A stretch of 64,000 nt of DNA from Leucobacter sp042726155. Lineage in GTDB: Bacteria; Actinomycetota; Actinomycetes; Actinomycetales; Microbacteriaceae. The notes under the pieces are model-generated. The model saw only the letters and a list, made by a program, of their open reading frames with translations, did no database searches and was not told the origin of the DNA. Within the stretch, counting starts at the first letter, position 1. Each line of letters opens with the position of its first letter. The translations under genes and the position numbers were made by a program. Shown piece after piece: positions 16,992 to 24,813 of the stretch. The stretch is from NCBI RefSeq assembly GCF_042726155.1, contig NZ_JBHXHV010000001.1, positions 496,001 through 560,000 on the forward strand, read 5' to 3'.

Positions 16992-18482
16992 ATGGGTAAT
17001 CAGTCGCAGTGGATCCAAGAGAGCGAAGAGGGCAGCGGAAGCGGCACCTGGACACTGGTGCTCGACGCCGCCCACGCCGTCATCGATGCGTCGCTGCGCG
17101 CCGGCGGCGTGCCGACTGCGCAGCAGCTCGACCTGATTCGCGCGGTGCCCATCGCCTCGTTCCGGGATCGGCCCCACAGTGAGCGGCGGGCAGTGATGGC
17201 CGGTCAGATCATGGCCCTGTCTCGCACCGGCATGCACGAGGAGGCGTTCGAGCTCGCGGAAGCCGCCGCAATCGTGCGGCCATCCCGGCTCGACTTCGAC
17301 CTCAGTGTCGAAGAGATAATGGCGTTCCAATCAGCGATTTCCGAGGCGTTCCTCGGCGCCGGTTACCAGTCGAGGGCACTCGAATTCGCGATGCGTATGG
17401 TGAATTACGGCGAATCCGGTGGAGCACACCCCCGCTGGCAGCATCGCGCTCTGGGTCAGCTCGCGTCCGCGCATGCACTCAACGGCACCTTCGCTGATGC
17501 GAAGCGCACACTGAAGCAGCAGCGGGCGCTCGTCACCGCTCAGGGGTGGGACACCAACGAGTCCGACTATCTCGGTTCGATGGCTGAAGCTGTGCTCGCG
17601 TTCATGAGCCTCGATGCGAAAGCTTCGGCGTCGGTTGCGAAGCGGTTGCGCGCTCGCGTCGCGTCGGATCCCACGTCGCGGTCGCTCGTTGACCTGCTCG
17701 ACGCCGTGGCACTCATGCTCAACGGTGACCCGTACGGTGCGTCGGCCCTCGCAGTGCGCGTCGCCCAGGGCACGTCGCAGCCGATGGGGCCGAGGCTCAT
17801 TCAAGATTTCGGCGTCATGCTGCAGGCGTTTATTCTGCTGCAGGAGCACGAGCCGATGCGAGTGCTCGGGCTGCTGCGCGGCATGCAGCCAAGCGAGCAC
17901 CACCTCATCTGCCCGGCAGTCGCCCGCGCGGGCGCATACCTACAAATGGGTGAATACCAGAATGCGTTGAGCGAGACGCGCGACTGCGTGAAGCGGCGCA
18001 CCAAGCACAACATCTGGTTTCTGCCCTACGCGCTGCTCTGCCGGGCGATCGCGAACATGCGGCTCGGCCACGAGGCCACCGCGCTGCGCGACGCCGGCGC
18101 TGCGCTCGCGCACGTGCGTCAGAGCCCCGACCTCTCCGCGATCTTCGCCCAGTTCAATGCCGATGACCTGACGGCGCTGTTCGATCTCGTCGACAAGCGG
18201 ATCCCGAAATCCGTGGCAAACACTGCCCCGTTCCGCAAAGCGCTCGAGCGGGCGGGAGGCACGAACAACCGCGTATTGGAGATTCCCAAGCTGTCGAAGC
18301 GCGAGAGCATCGTGGCTCACGAGCTGCGCAAGCGGGCAGGTTTCGCGGAGATAGCCAAGGAGTTGCACGTCTCGTCGGGCACGGTGCGCAGCCAGGCGGG
18401 AGCGATCTATCGCAAGCTCGGCGTTGACAACCGCGAAGAGGCTGTGCACCGGCTCGAGTCACTCGGGTTCTACGAGCTGTAG
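16992..18482 (+). CDS. LuxR-type helix-turn-helix regulator with large N-terminal helical domain
   Basis: 496 aa from the ATG at 16992 (GGGGG upstream); other in-frame starts at 16968 or inside srtC are possible. The C-terminal 60 residues are a GerE/LuxR HTH: LSKRESIVAHELRKRAGFAEIAKELHVSSGTVRSQAGAIYRKLGV. The rest is alpha-helical with repeat-like segments (EAFELAEAAAI, ALGQLASAHALNGTFADAKRTL, AGAYLQMGEYQNALSETRD), suggesting TPR-like repeats as in MalT/LAL-type regulators. I see no P-loop NTPase. It directly follows srtC, so control of the pilus locus is a reasonable inference. Confidence 0.85.
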   Translation: MGNQSQWIQESEEGSGSGTWTLVLDAAHAVIDASLRAGGVPTAQQLDLIRAVPIASFRDRPHSERRAVMAGQIMALSRTGMHEEAFELAEAAAIVRPSRLDFDLSVEEIMAFQSAISEAFLGAGYQSRALEFAMRMVNYGESGGAHPRWQHRALGQLASAHALNGTFADAKRTLKQQRALVTAQGWDTNESDYLGSMAEAVLAFMSLDAKASASVAKRLRARVASDPTSRSLVDLLDAVALMLNGDPYGASALAVRVAQGTSQPMGPRLIQDFGVMLQAFILLQEHEPMRVLGLLRGMQPSEHHLICPAVARAGAYLQMGEYQNALSETRDCVKRRTKHNIWFLPYALLCRAIANMRLGHEATALRDAGAALAHVRQSPDLSAIFAQFNADDLTALFDLVDKRIPKSVANTAPFRKALERAGGTNNRVLEIPKLSKRESIVAHELRKRAGFAEIAKELHVSSGTVRSQAGAIYRKLGVDNREEAVHRLESLGFYEL

Positions 18483-18565
18483 AGCGCTGTGATGGGCGCA
18501 CCCCGGCCCACGAGTAGGCTGGAGACCTGATTCGGGCGCGGCCCGAGACGAGGAGGTGGCAGCCG

Positions 18566-19924
18566 GTGTCTGGTCACGGCGACGACGCGAGTGCTCCGAC
18601 GAGTGACTCCGCTGCAGACACCATCGCTCTGCTGCGCGAACTCATCCGAGAGGCTTGCGTCAACGACGGCAGCGTCGGCTCGGGCCAAGAAATTCGCAGT
18701 GTGCGCGTGCTGCAGCGCTTTCTCGCGGGGGCGGTCGCAACCGGCCGCGTCGAAACGCACCTGCTCGAGTCGGCGCCCGGCCGCGCATCACTGGTGGCGC
18801 GCGTGCGCGGCACCGATCCTGACGCTCCGTCACTGGGCTTACTCGGGCACCTTGACGTCGTGCCCGTGGATCCGGATGGTTGGACTCGCAACCCATTTGG
18901 CGGCGAGCTCATTGACGGCGAAATCTGGGGCCGCGGAGCCGTCGACATGCTGTATCTCACTGCCGCATTTGCTTGCGTGCTGCGCGATCTCGCGTTCGCG
19001 CCCGAGCGCCCCCGCGGCGACCTCGTGCTGATTGCGGTCGCCGACGAAGAGGGCGGCGGCGAGTATGGCATTCACTGGCTCGTGCGTCAGCACGCCGAAA
19101 CTGTGCGCGTGACCGAGGCACTGTCTGAGTCGGGTGGCATGCGGATGGGCAGCCACGTCGCGATTGAGATCGCAGAGAAAGGATCGGCCGGGCGGCGACT
19201 CGTCGTGCGCGGCAAGCCGGGCCATGCCTCGATCCCCTACGGCGCGATGAGCGCTTCGTACCGCATCGGTGACGTGCTGCGGCGGCTCGGTGAGGTCATG
19301 CCAGCCGCGCAGCTCGGCCCGCTCTGGAACGCCTTTGTCAGCGCTCGAATTGATGACCCGGCGCTCGCCGAGCGGCTGCGAGATCCAGTGCGCCTTGATG
19401 CCGCGCTGCCGCAGCTCGGTGGCATCGCGGGTTACGCGCACGCCGTGTCGCGCATCACCATTTCGCCGACCGTGCTGCGGGCTGGCGCGACCCACAACGT
19501 AATTCCGGCGACGGGTACGATCGATCTCGACATTCGCACGCTGCCCGGCACCACCGACGACGAGGTCGACCAGCTACTGCGCGTGGTGCTGGGTCCGCTC
19601 GCCGACGAAATTGAGATCGAGCACCTGCGCGGCTGGGCAGCCACGACCTCGCCAGCCGATACGCCCCTGTTCGCCGCGATCGAACGCGCAGTGGAGGCCG
19701 TCGCAGACGCGCCGGTCGTGCCGATTATGGCGGCGGGCGGATCCGACGCTCGCGTGTTGCGTGAGCTCGGCATTCCCGCCTACGGGTTCGGTCTGCTCGG
19801 CCCCGGCTGGAGCTACGAGCGGTATCGCGAAGGCGTACACGGCAACGACGAGCGCATCGATGTGGAGTCGGTGACACTCTCGCTCGCGGCGCTGCAGCGC
19901 ATCGTGGCGGATCGCGTGGGCTGA
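18566..19924 (+). CDS. M20/M25/M40 family metallo-peptidase
   Basis: 452 aa, GTG start with AGGAGG 9 bp upstream. It is a dinuclear zinc peptidase or deacylase of the M20 family. The first metal His and catalytic Asp are in LLGHLDVVPVDPDGW, the bridging Asp in WGRGAVDML, and the general-base Glu pair in VADEEGGGEYGIHWL. The dimerisation domain includes GKPGHASIPYGAMSASYRI with the conserved His. The substrate cannot be read from sequence; family members cleave dipeptides or N-acyl amino acids. It appears monocistronic. Confidence 0.85.
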   Translation: MSGHGDDASAPTSDSAADTIALLRELIREACVNDGSVGSGQEIRSVRVLQRFLAGAVATGRVETHLLESAPGRASLVARVRGTDPDAPSLGLLGHLDVVPVDPDGWTRNPFGGELIDGEIWGRGAVDMLYLTAAFACVLRDLAFAPERPRGDLVLIAVADEEGGGEYGIHWLVRQHAETVRVTEALSESGGMRMGSHVAIEIAEKGSAGRRLVVRGKPGHASIPYGAMSASYRIGDVLRRLGEVMPAAQLGPLWNAFVSARIDDPALAERLRDPVRLDAALPQLGGIAGYAHAVSRITISPTVLRAGATHNVIPATGTIDLDIRTLPGTTDDEVDQLLRVVLGPLADEIEIEHLRGWAATTSPADTPLFAAIERAVEAVADAPVVPIMAAGGSDARVLRELGIPAYGFGLLGPGWSYERYREGVHGNDERIDVESVTLSLAALQRIVADRVG

Positions 19925-19993
19925 GCCAGTGTCGGCGCCGCCCGCCGCTCGCCGCTCGCGTCGATGGTCGCGCGCACCCGCTACGATTTGGCT

Positions 19994-20455
19994 ATGAATT
20001 CCCATCCTGACGGCAAGGATCGTAAGACGCTGAAAAACGGTGTCGTTGTGGTTGAGGCTCGTTGGTCGAGCATGTTCGCCGCGTTCGTCGTCGACGGGTT
20101 GATTGTGCTGGCGATTTCCGGGGCGGTGTTCGGGGCGATGGCGGCCGCGGCCGGACCCTACGGCGATCTGAGTGCCGCGTGGATCGCGGGGCTCGTGGCC
20201 TGGCCGGTCGGCGCTTTCGCGTACGGATTCACGACCGCCCACCGGAGGTCAATCGGACAGGCCATCGCTGGCACGCGCACGGTGCGCATTGCGGACGGGT
20301 CAGTCCCGGGGTTCTGGCGTGCGGGCTGGGTCATGTTCGGGCGAACGATTGGCTCGCCGATAGTGCTGCTCGGGGCACTCAGCGGTGCGATGACCGATAC
20401 GGGTGTCGCGCACATGTCGATCGACGTCGCGCGGGCGCGCGCTGCGCAGGCGTGA
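19994..20455 (+). CDS. RDD family membrane protein
   Basis: 153 aa from the ATG at 19994. The N-terminal EARWSSMFAAFVVDGLIVLAI carries the Arg and Asp positions typical of RDD proteins and the first membrane helix. A second helix (WIAGLVAWPVGAFAYGFTT) is followed by RRSIGQAIAGTRTVRIADGS, the family's conserved K/R-x-G cytoplasmic loop. A third hydrophobic stretch is near SPIVLLGALSGAM. Function is unknown for most RDD proteins; some are ion antiporters. It ends 4 bp before the methyltransferase start. Confidence 0.8.
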   Translation: MNSHPDGKDRKTLKNGVVVVEARWSSMFAAFVVDGLIVLAISGAVFGAMAAAAGPYGDLSAAWIAGLVAWPVGAFAYGFTTAHRRSIGQAIAGTRTVRIADGSVPGFWRAGWVMFGRTIGSPIVLLGALSGAMTDTGVAHMSIDVARARAAQA

Positions 20456-20459
20456 AGGC

Positions 20460-21059
20460 ATGTCGTTCGCATCGGTTCGTGAGTCGTACGGCGCCCGCGC
20501 TGACGAGTACATCGCGGCGGTCGGTGGTATCGAACACCTCGCCGCTGCCGACACCGCGCTTATTGAGCGCTGGGCGCGAGACCTCAATGGGCCTGTGCTT
20601 GACGTGGGGTGTGGGCCGGGGCAGTGGACGCACCTGTTCACTGGCCTCGGAGTGGACGCGTCGGGGGTCGATCCCGTGCCCGAGTTCGTCGAGCGCGCCC
20701 GGGCCTCATACCCCGCGGGCCGGTACCGCGTGGGTCGGGCAGAGAGCCTCGACGTCGCCGACGCGTCGCTTGGGGGAGTGCTGGCGTGGTACTCGCTTAT
20801 CCACACCGAGCCGTCGGCCATCGGGGAGGCGCTGACCGAGTTCGCGCGGTGCATTCGACCTGGCGGCGGGCTGGCCCTCGGATTCTTCACGGGCGCTGAG
20901 CTCGCGCCGTTCGATCACGCGATCACCACGGCCTACTTCTGGCCCGTCGAGCTGCTGCAGCGCGAGGTAGAGGCGGCCGGCTTCACGGTCACGCACACCG
21001 AGCAACGCACCGACCGCCCAAACCGCGCGCACGCGGCGCTCTTGGGGGTGCGGGTCTAG
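20460..21059 (+). CDS. Class I SAM-dependent methyltransferase
   Basis: 199 aa. The Rossmann SAM-binding motif I is VLDVGCGPGQWT, motif II is near DASGVDPVPEFVERA, and the post-motif region RYRVGRAESLDVADASLGGV is followed by a methyltransferase-11 type core (GVLAWYSLIHTEP, CIRPGGGLALGFFTG). It is a small-molecule type enzyme with no identifiable substrate. It starts 4 bp after the RDD gene, so the two probably share a transcript. It converges on the ABC transporter operon. Confidence 0.8.
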   Translation: MSFASVRESYGARADEYIAAVGGIEHLAAADTALIERWARDLNGPVLDVGCGPGQWTHLFTGLGVDASGVDPVPEFVERARASYPAGRYRVGRAESLDVADASLGGVLAWYSLIHTEPSAIGEALTEFARCIRPGGGLALGFFTGAELAPFDHAITTAYFWPVELLQREVEAAGFTVTHTEQRTDRPNRAHAALLGVRV

Positions 21060-21096
21060 CCCGTGTTGCGGTGGGCGGGGTTTGCGTTCTGGGGTC

Positions 21097-21178
21097 TGCG
21101 TTCTGCAAGTGATCCGCGTTTGGCAAGCTCCGTGCTGCAACATCGGGGTTGCCGAACGCGGATCGCTTGCGGAAAGCG
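21097..21178. repeat. Class C intergenic palindrome, copy 1
   Basis: A long imperfect inverted repeat: the left arm starts TGCGTTCTGCAAGTGATCCG and the right arm ends GATCGCTTGCGGAAAGCG. Each arm holds two related TGCGTTCNGCAA-like units, one on each side of a GATCNGCGTT core. It sits between convergent genes. A second copy is at 29016. Confidence 0.8.
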
Positions 21179-21206
21179 CGGCGCGGCCGGGCGCCGGGCC
21201 GGGCGG

Positions 21207-22847
21207 CTACGCCGCGCGCTGCCAGAGGGGTTCGGGGCGGGAGGCGATGAGGCGTTTCGTGTAGTCCTCCTGGGGGTGCGTAAGGATTTGCGCGGTGTCG
21301 CCGTACTCGACGACCTCTCCGCGCTGCATTACGAGCGTCTCCGTGCAGATGCGCGACACGACGGCGAGGTCGTGGGTCACAAACACGATGGTCAGCCCGA
21401 ACTGGTCACGCACCTCCTCGATGAGCGCGAGCACCTGCGCCTGCACCGAGACGTCGAGCGCGCTGGTCGCCTCGTCGAGCACGAGCAGTTTCGGCTGCGC
21501 CGCGAGCGCCTTCGCGAGCGCCACGCGCTGGCGCTGACCACCCGAGAGCGCCTTCGGCCGCGCGGTGAGCAACTCTGCGCGCACGCCGACGCGCGCGAGC
21601 AGCGTTGCTGCCTCGGCTTCGGCCGCGCGCCGAGTACCGCCCCGGTGCAGTCGCACGACGTCGGCCACGGAACGCCCGATTGGGATTCGCGGGTCGAGCG
21701 AGAGGTACGGATCCTGGAACACCATCTGCGTGCTCGATGCCAGCGTGCGGCGCTCGGCACCCGTCAGGTCGCGATGCGGCCGCGCCGCGCCCTCGACGAC
21801 GAGCTCGCCGCCGTCCGCCTGTTCGAGCCCGACAAGGATGCGGGCGAGCGTCGACTTGCCCGATCCCGATTCCCCCACGATGCCGAGCGAGCCGCCCCGC
21901 GCGAGCGAGAAATCGACCCGTGAGAGTGCCACGACGTCGCTGCGGCCAGCGACCCGATAGCGCTTCGTGATCCCCTCGGCAACAATCAGCGGTGCCTCGG
22001 GCGCCGCGCCCGCCGAAACCCCCGCGCCCGCCGAAACCCCCGCGCTCGCCGAAACCTCTGCGACGCCGCGCACCTCGATGCGCGGCGTCGCAGCCAGCAG
22101 CTCCCGCGTGTACTCCTCCCGGGGCGATCGGAATACCGCCTCGGTGGCACCCGCTTCCACGACGAGACCTCCGCGCAGTACGACGACCCGCTCGCACAGC
22201 GACGCTGCCAGCCCGAGGTCGTGGGTGATAAACAGCATGCCCATGCCGCGCGCGGCCTGCTGTTCGCGCAGCAGCTCAACGATGCCGGCCTGCGTGGTGA
22301 CGTCGAGCGCCGTGGTCGGCTCGTCGCAGAGCAGGAGATCTGGGGAGTCGAGCAGCGCCGCCGCGATCATGACGCGCTGCAGCATGCCGCCCGAGAGCTG
22401 GTGCGGGTACTGATCGAGCAGACTCTCCGCGCGGGGCAGCCCGACCTGTTCGAGCTGGGCGATGGCGCGAGCGGCAGCATCGGGCCGGCTCAGCCCGTGC
22501 CAGCGCACCAGGGTTTCGGTGAGGAAGTCGCCGAGCGTGCGCACGGGATTGATGCCGGCGCGCGGATCCTGGAAGATCATCGACGCGCGCGTGCGGCGAA
22601 TGGTGCGCAGCTGCGCCTCAGACGCGGTCACCGTGTCGATGTCGCCGACCCGCACCGATCCCGAGAGCGATGCCCGATCGGGGAACAGGCCCAGAGCGGC
22701 GCGGGTGGTGAGCGACTTGCCCGATCCGGACTCGCCCACGAGCGCGACTGATTCGCCCGCGGCGACCGACAGCGAGACGCCGTTGAGCAGGGCGCCGCGA
22801 CCCGGCACTCGCAACGACAGGTCGGCGACATTCAAGAGTGCGGTCAT
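21207..22847 (-). CDS. Peptide-type ABC transporter ATPase, two nucleotide-binding domains fused (DppD-DppF)
   Basis: 546 aa from the ATG at 22847, overlapping the permease stop (ATGA). Two complete ABC ATPase domains lie in one chain. Domain 1 has Walker A GESGSGKSLTTRA and signature LSGGMLQRVMIAAALL; domain 2 has GESGSGKSTLARILVG and LSGGQRQRVALAKALA with LVLDEATSALDVS. An Ala/Gly/Ser-rich linker (SASAGVSAGAGVSAG) encoded by a short tandem repeat joins them. The family powers import of dipeptides, oligopeptides, nickel or opines. The oligopeptide-binding-protein C-terminal extension common in DppD/F is short here. It is the last gene of the importer operon. Confidence 0.93.
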   Translation of the reverse strand: MTALLNVADLSLRVPGRGALLNGVSLSVAAGESVALVGESGSGKSLTTRAALGLFPDRASLSGSVRVGDIDTVTASEAQLRTIRRTRASMIFQDPRAGINPVRTLGDFLTETLVRWHGLSRPDAAARAIAQLEQVGLPRAESLLDQYPHQLSGGMLQRVMIAAALLDSPDLLLCDEPTTALDVTTQAGIVELLREQQAARGMGMLFITHDLGLAASLCERVVVLRGGLVVEAGATEAVFRSPREEYTRELLAATPRIEVRGVAEVSASAGVSAGAGVSAGAAPEAPLIVAEGITKRYRVAGRSDVVALSRVDFSLARGGSLGIVGESGSGKSTLARILVGLEQADGGELVVEGAARPHRDLTGAERRTLASSTQMVFQDPYLSLDPRIPIGRSVADVVRLHRGGTRRAAEAEAATLLARVGVRAELLTARPKALSGGQRQRVALAKALAAQPKLLVLDEATSALDVSVQAQVLALIEEVRDQFGLTIVFVTHDLAVVSRICTETLVMQRGEVVEYGDTAQILTHPQEDYTKRLIASRPEPLWQRAA

Positions 22848-23761
22848 GAGAAATTGCCTCCGATACGATCCGACAGTTCTTCGCCGATGATGTTGATGGC
22901 GACGACCACGAGCACCACGACGGCGGCCGGGACGAACGTGGGCAGTAGCGCCCCGCTCATCAGCGCGCCGCGGCTCTCGTTGATCATTGAGCCCCAGTCG
23001 GCGGTCGGCGCTTGCACTCCGAGTCCGATGAACGACAGCGCCGCGAGGTCCGCGAGCACGTAGCCGAAGTTGAGCGTCGACTGCGCGCCGACCGTCGGCA
23101 CGACGTTGGGCAGCACACGCCGCAGCGCGATCCACGATCCGCGGAAACCGAGCACGCGATACGCCTGCACGTAGGGCCGCGTGCGCTCGGCAACGATCAG
23201 CCCGCGCGTGAGCCGGGCGACGTAGGGCACGTAGGCAATTGTCATCGCGAGCACGGGGGCGAACATGCCCTTGCCGAAGAGCGCGACCGCCAGAATGGCG
23301 AGCAACATCGCCGGGAACGAGAACAGGAAGTCGAAGACGCGCGACAGCACGGCGTCGATCCAGCCGCCTCGCCAGGCGGCGACGAGGCCGAGCAGCAGGC
23401 CGAGCACGGTTGACCCGACGACGACGATGAGCGGGCCGATGAGCGAGGTGCGCGCGCCAAACATGAGGCGCGTCAGCAGGTCGCGGCCGAGCGCGTCGGT
23501 GCCGAGCCAGTGCGCCCAGGTCGGGCCGGCGAGCACGTTTTGCAGGTCGACGTGGTCGGGATCGTACGGCGCGATGAGCGTCGCGAAGGCGGCGGCGAGC
23601 ACGACGATCGCGACGAACACGAGCGACACGGTCGCGGGCACAGAGAATCGGGTGCGACGCAGTGATTTCGGCACGGCGAGCGCCCGCGTCGTGTCGGGCG
23701 GCAGCGCGGGCGCGGAGCCCGACGCGGCGGGTCGCGGGGTGGCCTGGGGTGCGGTGCTCAT
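22844..23761 (-). CDS. ABC transporter permease, DppC type
   Basis: 305 aa. An N-terminal Pro/Ala-rich cytoplasmic tail precedes a membrane helix (VPATVSLVFVAIVVLAAAFA) and the DppC-type sequence LIAPYDPDHVDLQNVLAGPT, then GTDALGRDLLTRLMFGARTS, the classic permease signature. The EAA loop is near AYRVLGFRGSWIALRRVLPN. It overlaps its neighbours by 4 bp on both sides (ATGA), showing tight coupling with the DppB-type and ATPase genes. Confidence 0.93.
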   Translation of the reverse strand: MSTAPQATPRPAASGSAPALPPDTTRALAVPKSLRRTRFSVPATVSLVFVAIVVLAAAFATLIAPYDPDHVDLQNVLAGPTWAHWLGTDALGRDLLTRLMFGARTSLIGPLIVVVGSTVLGLLLGLVAAWRGGWIDAVLSRVFDFLFSFPAMLLAILAVALFGKGMFAPVLAMTIAYVPYVARLTRGLIVAERTRPYVQAYRVLGFRGSWIALRRVLPNVVPTVGAQSTLNFGYVLADLAALSFIGLGVQAPTADWGSMINESRGALMSGALLPTFVPAAVVVLVVVAINIIGEELSDRIGGNFS

Positions 23762-24813
23762 CGGGTCTCCGATCCTGCAGCGATGCGCGGGTCGATCAGC
23801 GGTTGCACGAGATCGACGATGGTGTTGATCGTGACGAAGGCCACGACGACGACGAGCACGATCGCCTGCACGACCGGAAAATCGAGCCGGTCGACCGACT
23901 GCACGAGCAGCGAGCCCATGCCCGCGAGCCCGAAGGTCTGCTCGACAATCGCGCTCGAGACGAGCAGCCCGGCGACGAGCACGCCACTCACGAGCAGGAT
24001 CGGGCCGACCGCGTTGCGCAGCACGTGCCGCAGCACCACCGAGGAGCGCGTCAGGCCGCGGCTCGTCGCGACCTCGACGTGCTCACGCACAAACTGCTCG
24101 TTCATTGACGAGCGCGTGACGCGCGCGATCAGTGCGACGAACGCCAGCCCGAGCGCGAGGGCGGGCAGCAGCAGATGCACGAAGCGATCCAAGCCCTCGT
24201 CGCCGCTACCGAACGAGGGGAACCAACCCAGCTGCACAGCGAAAATCGCGATGAGCAGGATAGCGATGACGAACGACGGCACCGCGCCGAGGGCGGTGGA
24301 CGTCATCAGGATCACGCGATCCGTCAGCTTGCCGCGCCGCAGGCTCGCGAAGATGCCGGCGGCGAGCCCGATGACCACGATGAACACGGCGGCGAGCGCG
24401 ACGAGTTCGAGTGTCACGGGGAGCCGCGACAGCAGCACCGTCGATACGTCGTCGCGGTATTGCAGGGAGCGCCCGAAGTCGCCGCGCACGACCCCGCTGA
24501 TCCACGTGAGGTATTGCTCGATGGGTGACTTGTCGAGCCCGTACTGCCGAGTCACCTCAGCGATCGCCTCTGGGCTGGGGCTGCGCCCGCGCAGCAGGAA
24601 GCGCGCGGGGTCGCCCGGCACGACGAACCGGGAGAAGAAGACGACGAGCGATGCCGCAAAGAGCGTGGCGATCAGGCCGACGAGGCGGCCGAGCACGAAC
24701 CTCGCGGTGCCCGCTGCGCGGCTCCCGCCGGTGCGCCGCGATCCTGCATCGTCTTCGCGCAGGCGCACGGCCCGCGTCTGCATGGATTGCGCGTCAGAAG
24801 CTGGCGATGCCAT
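23758..24813 (-). CDS. ABC transporter permease, DppB type
   Basis: 351 aa. A charged N-terminal tail is followed by the DppB opening helix (RLVGLIATLFAASLVVFFSR) and the extracytoplasmic loop with GDPARFLLRGRSPSPEAI, YGLDKSPIEQYLTWI and RGDFGRSLQYRDDV, then LLPALALGLAFVALIARVTR. The EAA-type cytoplasmic loop is HVEVATSRGLTRSSVVLRHV. It is coupled to the binding-protein gene by a TAATG overlap and to the next permease by ATGA. Confidence 0.93.
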   Translation of the reverse strand: MASPASDAQSMQTRAVRLREDDAGSRRTGGSRAAGTARFVLGRLVGLIATLFAASLVVFFSRFVVPGDPARFLLRGRSPSPEAIAEVTRQYGLDKSPIEQYLTWISGVVRGDFGRSLQYRDDVSTVLLSRLPVTLELVALAAVFIVVIGLAAGIFASLRRGKLTDRVILMTSTALGAVPSFVIAILLIAIFAVQLGWFPSFGSGDEGLDRFVHLLLPALALGLAFVALIARVTRSSMNEQFVREHVEVATSRGLTRSSVVLRHVLRNAVGPILLVSGVLVAGLLVSSAIVEQTFGLAGMGSLLVQSVDRLDFPVVQAIVLVVVVAFVTINTIVDLVQPLIDPRIAAGSETR

